In this document: piece by piece, positions 34,485-38,164 of the stretch
Layout of the letters: every line of letters begins with the position of its first letter
Position numbering within the stretch: the stretch's first letter is position 1
NCBI GenBank assembly: GCA_028867145.1
Contig: JAGWGX010000006.1
Span: 1-38,164 of the forward strand
Direction: 5' to 3'
Source: Microcaldota archaeon
GTDB taxonomy: Archaea > Micrarchaeota > Micrarchaeia > Micrarchaeales > CABMGC01
Length of the DNA: 38,164 bases
Translations under genes and position numbers: made by a program
The notes under the pieces: generated by a model
Told to the model about the DNA's origin: nothing
The model's database searches: none
The model's input: only the letters and a program-made list of their open reading frames with translations

Positions 34485-36782
34485 TTATGGGTATGTCGTA
34501 CAATAGGAGGGATTTGGAGTTGCTAGAATATCTTGTGTTGTTGAAATCCATTGCCCAACACCAGGATTTAGTTGAGCGTAACGCGTCTGATAACCCTCAG
34601 AAGTGATGCAGTAAATATCACCGTTGTGGGTAATACACTCTGCACCAGAGACATAGCTGTCAGGATAAGAAGTAGTCGCTGTCCAAGTTCCTATGCCCGA
34701 AGCTGAAATGGGTGCATAATAGACCAAAGAAGGCGAAGCCCCGCCACTTGGGGAGATGCAGTAGATGTAACTCGAATATGCAGCACAAGAACCACCACTT
34801 AAGCTCACTGGTGAGGAAGTTGTTGAACTCCATGTACCTATGCCAGAGCTTGAAATTGGCGCATAGTAACTGTTAAGAGTCGTGTATGGTCTGCTGATGG
34901 TGTCGCCACCCACGCAGTATATGTAGCCATTGTAGACAAGGCATTTAATTTGCACAGCTGGTATGGGGTAGGAAGTTGTAGTTCCCCATGAACCTACACC
35001 TGAAGCAGAAACAGGAGCATAATATACGTTAGTCGTATCTGATGCACCACTATTACTTCCAGCAATACAGTAGATATATCCATTAGATGATACGCAAGAA
35101 TTACCTTGTATGCCTGTAGGATAGGGAGTTGTTGTCGTCCAAGTTCCTATGCCCGTGGCTGAAAGTGGTGCATAGTAGACAAAAGGTGTATCGGTATTAC
35201 CATTTCCATAAGCATTACCATATCCTCCAACGCAGTAGATGTAATTATTGTATGAAGCACATATTGTTGGGGGCGATTCAAGCAGCTGAGGATATGTAGA
35301 GGTGGAATAATTCCATCCTCCTATACCCGAGTTTGAGATTTGAGCATATGAGTTGGCATTGTTGTTCCAGACGCTAACGCAGTAGACATATGCTATAGTT
35401 GTGGAGGTTGAAGTCGAGGTTGAGGTGGTGCTGGTCGTTGAGGTGGAAGTTGAAGAGGTAGAAGTTGTTGAGGTGGAGGAGGTTGTGGTTGTAGAGGTCG
35501 TGGTTGAGGTAAATGAACCCGTCTCGGTTATCGGGCTGTTTAGCGTAATTGCAGGTGAGGCCGAAGAACCACTGTAGCTGCCTGTCCCAGTCCCTGTCCA
35601 TCCATTGAACGCGTATCCGGCACTTGGTGTCTCACCAAGAGTTGCGCTGTTTCCTGAATTATACCATCCGCTTGGCGGGGTTACCGCTCCCCCGATTCCC
35701 GGCGAGGCTGAAGTTGTAAGATAGTATTGTGTTATGTAGTTCCCGTTGAGGGTGCAGTTTGCAACCCCCGAGAGGATTCCAGACTGGGTTGTTGCGCCGC
35801 AGCCTGAGACGGAGTTAAACAGGTACTGTATTCCCGTACCACCAGCAACCGTCGTCTGGAAGGAGTAAGAATGCGAGGTTCCTTTTCCGTAGCAGAGTTG
35901 CTGCGGGAATGAGGAGTATCCTACGCCGTCAATGGTGAGCGCGTTTGAGGTTGCGCCCGAAAGGCCGGGAACCGAAATTGTGAAGCACACAGGAGCGGTG
36001 AAGCTGATTATTGAATTTGCTATCTGGTTTGCAAAAGAGGCACTGATAAGGACGTTTCCAGTTGCGGAGCTTGAAATGTATGAGGACGCATTCCCTAATC
36101 CGTCCGTGGTGGTGACAAGCGGATTGATTGGGGCATTAATTGAGTTTGAGGTGAAGTTCACCGTTGCGCCGGAAAGGGGCGTGCCCAAGAGCCTCACGTT
36201 TGCGGTGAGTTTGTCAAGCGAGGATGAAATGGCAACTTGTGAAGTATTTTGGGGAGTTAGAGTTATTGAGATTGTTGTTTGGGAAAGTAGTGGCGAGGCA
36301 TGTGTGTTGAACGAGCCGGTGTAGCTCTGCTTTGGATTTGACTGGCACTGTATGACATTTCCACCAGGGCAGGGTGTATAACTTAGGATGAACCTGCCCG
36401 ATGCAAGAGCGCTCTGAGAGATCGCAGGTATTATTGTCGCGTTGCAGATTATCGCGCCTCCGGGAAGGATGAAGTTTGGGATGCATGTTCCCAATATTGG
36501 CGCAACCCCAGTCAGGTTAAGGGTCATTTTCGGATTTAGTATTGGATAGGGGTTTGAATTTGTGAGGAGCATTGCCATCTTTGAAAGAGTCGATGAGGAG
36601 CCAAGAACCAGGTCCTGGCAGTACACCCCTGAAGTGAATGTGCAGGTGGAAGCGGTAAGGGTCGATGGAGCAAAGACAAAGAGGTAGAGGGATGCCGCTG
36701 CAATTGCTATGATCAAAAATGCCCAGCCGTAGGTGAGAAGGTACTCCGTGGCGGACTGTATCTTAATTTGGGAATTTCCCAT
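34485..36782 (-). CDS. class III signal-peptide surface protein, chassis A + linker + kelch-like repeat module
   Basis: 765 aa; KIQSATEYLLTYGWAFLIIAIAAASLYLFVFAPS; A ectodomain; STT linker; repeated 'NGYIYCVGG...YYAPISSSGIGTWSSTTSSP' units. Confidence 0.85.
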   Translation of the reverse strand: MGNSQIKIQSATEYLLTYGWAFLIIAIAAASLYLFVFAPSTLTASTCTFTSGVYCQDLVLGSSSTLSKMAMLLTNSNPYPILNPKMTLNLTGVAPILGTCIPNFILPGGAIICNATIIPAISQSALASGRFILSYTPCPGGNVIQCQSNPKQSYTGSFNTHASPLLSQTTISITLTPQNTSQVAISSSLDKLTANVRLLGTPLSGATVNFTSNSINAPINPLVTTTDGLGNASSYISSSATGNVLISASFANQIANSIISFTAPVCFTISVPGLSGATSNALTIDGVGYSSFPQQLCYGKGTSHSYSFQTTVAGGTGIQYLFNSVSGCGATTQSGILSGVANCTLNGNYITQYYLTTSASPGIGGAVTPPSGWYNSGNSATLGETPSAGYAFNGWTGTGTGSYSGSSASPAITLNSPITETGSFTSTTTSTTTTSSTSTTSTSSTSTSTTSTTSTSTSTSTTIAYVYCVSVWNNNANSYAQISNSGIGGWNYSTSTYPQLLESPPTICASYNNYIYCVGGYGNAYGNGNTDTPFVYYAPLSATGIGTWTTTTPYPTGIQGNSCVSSNGYIYCIAGSNSGASDTTNVYYAPVSASGVGSWGTTTSYPIPAVQIKCLVYNGYIYCVGGDTISRPYTTLNSYYAPISSSGIGTWSSTTSSPVSLSGGSCAAYSSYIYCISPSGGASPSLVYYAPISASGIGTWTATTSYPDSYVSGAECITHNGDIYCITSEGYQTRYAQLNPGVGQWISTTQDILATPNPSYCTTYP
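35398..35511. repeat. Thr/Ser-linker low-complexity tandem repeat inside the 34485-36782 gene
   Basis: gtggaggttgaagtcgaggttgaggtggtg...: trinucleotide-based repeats as in the paralogs. Confidence 0.7.
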
Positions 36783-36869
36783 AAGTTGGTATTAAGAAGC
36801 CAAGACTTAAATAACTTTTTAAAGGCAAAGCTGGAGGGATAGAAAAATAAAAGAAAAAGAAATGGAGAA

Positions 36870-37892
36870 TTAGAAGTTCTCCAAAGAGTCTGTCTGAAGC
36901 ATTGAAGGTCCTTGCTTTATCTTGTTCTCAAAGAACTTCGCCTTTACGCCAGTAATGCAGGACATGACTCTGACGGTGTCACCCATCTCTGGGGCGAGCC
37001 TCGCTCCGAAGATGACGTTCGCATCATCCGCAAGTCCCTCTGTGACTCCGTTTCCAATCTTTGTAGCATCGCTAATCGATAGGCTTGTTCCTCCTGATAC
37101 GTGAACGAATCCTCCCTTTGCGCCCTCATAGTCGACTGTGAGCAATGGGTGTGCCCTTGTGTCCTTAATTGCCCTCTCCACTCTGTCGGCCCCTGAGCCT
37201 GTTCCAACGCTGATGACCGCCGTTCCTGTCCTGCTGACCACCGTCCTTAGGTCCGCAAAGTCTAGGTTGATTAGGCTTGGAATCATTATCGCATCAGAGA
37301 TTCCCTTAACCGCGTGAAGCGTCACGTTATCAACTACCTCAAATGCCTTCTCGATCTGAAGGTTTGGAGCATACTTGAGCAGCAGGTCGTTTTCTATGAC
37401 GATTGTGGTATCTGCGTGCTTGTTTAGCTGCTCGATTCCCCAGACTGCCTTCTGGGCTCTTGACCTTTCAAGTGCGAATGGGAATGTGACTGTTGCGATG
37501 ACCGTTGCGCCTCCCTCCTTAGCAATCCTTGCGACTCCTGGGGCGGAACCCGTTCCTGTTCCTCCTCCCATTCCTCCGCAGACAAAGACTAGGTCGTAGC
37601 CCTCAACGAGCTTCTCGATCTCCGCCTTGTCCATCTCTACGCACTTTGCGGCAACCTCAGGATATCCTCCTGCCCCAAGTCCCTGGGTGATTGCCTTGCC
37701 TAGAAGGTGCTTTTTGTGAGCGTGAACAATGTTCAAGTGGTTTGAATCAGTGTTAATAGCAATTGTGTCAGCGCTGGTTATCCCAGAGTTGTACAATCTG
37801 TTGACAAGGTTGCATCCCTGTCCTCCTAATCCGACAACTGCGATTCTCGGTGAGAATGAGTTGTAATCTATCTGGTTTTCAAAGGTCGCCAT
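36870..37892 (-). CDS. ftsZ: FtsZ-family cell division GTPase (start MATFENQ at 37892 preferred over 37991)
   Basis: IAVVGLGGQGCNLVNRL, VCGGMGGGTGTGSAPGVARIAKEGGATVIATVTFPFALERSRAQKA, T7 loop NLDFADLRTVV. Confidence 0.92.
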   Translation of the reverse strand: MATFENQIDYNSFSPRIAVVGLGGQGCNLVNRLYNSGITSADTIAINTDSNHLNIVHAHKKHLLGKAITQGLGAGGYPEVAAKCVEMDKAEIEKLVEGYDLVFVCGGMGGGTGTGSAPGVARIAKEGGATVIATVTFPFALERSRAQKAVWGIEQLNKHADTTIVIENDLLLKYAPNLQIEKAFEVVDNVTLHAVKGISDAIMIPSLINLDFADLRTVVSRTGTAVISVGTGSGADRVERAIKDTRAHPLLTVDYEGAKGGFVHVSGGTSLSISDATKIGNGVTEGLADDANVIFGARLAPEMGDTVRVMSCITGVKAKFFENKIKQGPSMLQTDSLENF

Positions 37893-38032
37893 TTTTATCC
37901 CATTTTTACTATTTTTTAGCACATCTGCAAGCAGTTTTTCCGTGACGACGGGTTCTCGGCCGACGCCACCTGCTTGCCTATGCACTCCCATGCCTGTAAA
38001 AGAAAAAAATAAAAGAAAAAATTAAACTGTTT

Positions 38033-38164
38033 CTATATCATCTCAATGCCGCTATATGAGGTGCTCTTTTCCTTGTCCATCATATGTCCGACAATGCTAG
38101 ATCCGCTAACTCCGGTCACGATCGCAACTATCTCTAGCTGTCCCTCGTATCCTGGAATGAGCCT
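38033..38164 (-). CDS. C-terminal fragment of a second FtsZ-like protein, truncated by the window edge
   Basis: Manual translation: ...RLIPGYEGQLEIVAIVTGVSGSSIVGHMMDKEKSTSYSGIEMI*; resembles the FtsZ C-terminal domain end (RL.P...G.L.V..I.TGV). Confidence 0.6.
   Translation of the reverse strand, partial: RLIPGYEGQLEIVAIVTGVSGSSIVGHMMDKEKSTSYSGIEMI

Noticed and set aside
7128-36782. Diversity-generating retroelement targeting the C-terminal modules
   Set aside because: No reverse transcriptase ORF and no obvious template/variable repeat pair with adenine-biased differences was seen in the window.

Overview
The window is archaeal. Evidence: TFB, aIF5A, S27ae, S24e, S3Ae, S15, Sec61-beta, SepF/FtsZ, and class III (archaellin-type) signal peptides. 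A Micrarchaeota/ARMAN-like DPANN lineage is my inference, not demonstrated. Housekeeping genes (aroA, argS, secG, thrS, tfb, valS, ribosomal proteins, a sufBCDS operon, a Hel308-like helicase, sepF, a TrmJ-like methyltransferase, eif5A, ftsZ plus the tail of a second ftsZ-like gene) are interleaved with six large minus-strand surface-protein genes totalling 13068 bp, about 34% of the window. The most interesting signal is the architecture of those six genes. Two different membrane-anchored N-terminal 'chassis' (A: QSATEYLLTYGWAFLI...; B: QSAMEYLMTYGWAIL...) are combined with a shared pool of C-terminal modules: two kinds of Gly-rich domain, one resembling phage tail-fibre Gly-rich adhesins, and Cys-containing kelch-like propellers. 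In chassis A the modules follow Thr/Ser linkers encoded by tandem-repeat DNA. Two A-B gene pairs are arranged as operons carrying swapped modules. This looks like a modular cell-surface display/adhesin system. Other notable signals: a tRNA-Arg(CCU) with an apparent 13-nt T-loop intron; a Cys-rich HTH regulator with a palindromic candidate operator just upstream of suf; a mosaic (AT-rich centre) sufB; an unknown ORF translationally coupled to sufS; an unannotated Sec61-beta ORF; and a strong hairpin between the divergent adhesin and sepF genes. All calls are by eye from sequence and ORF translations; no searches were run.
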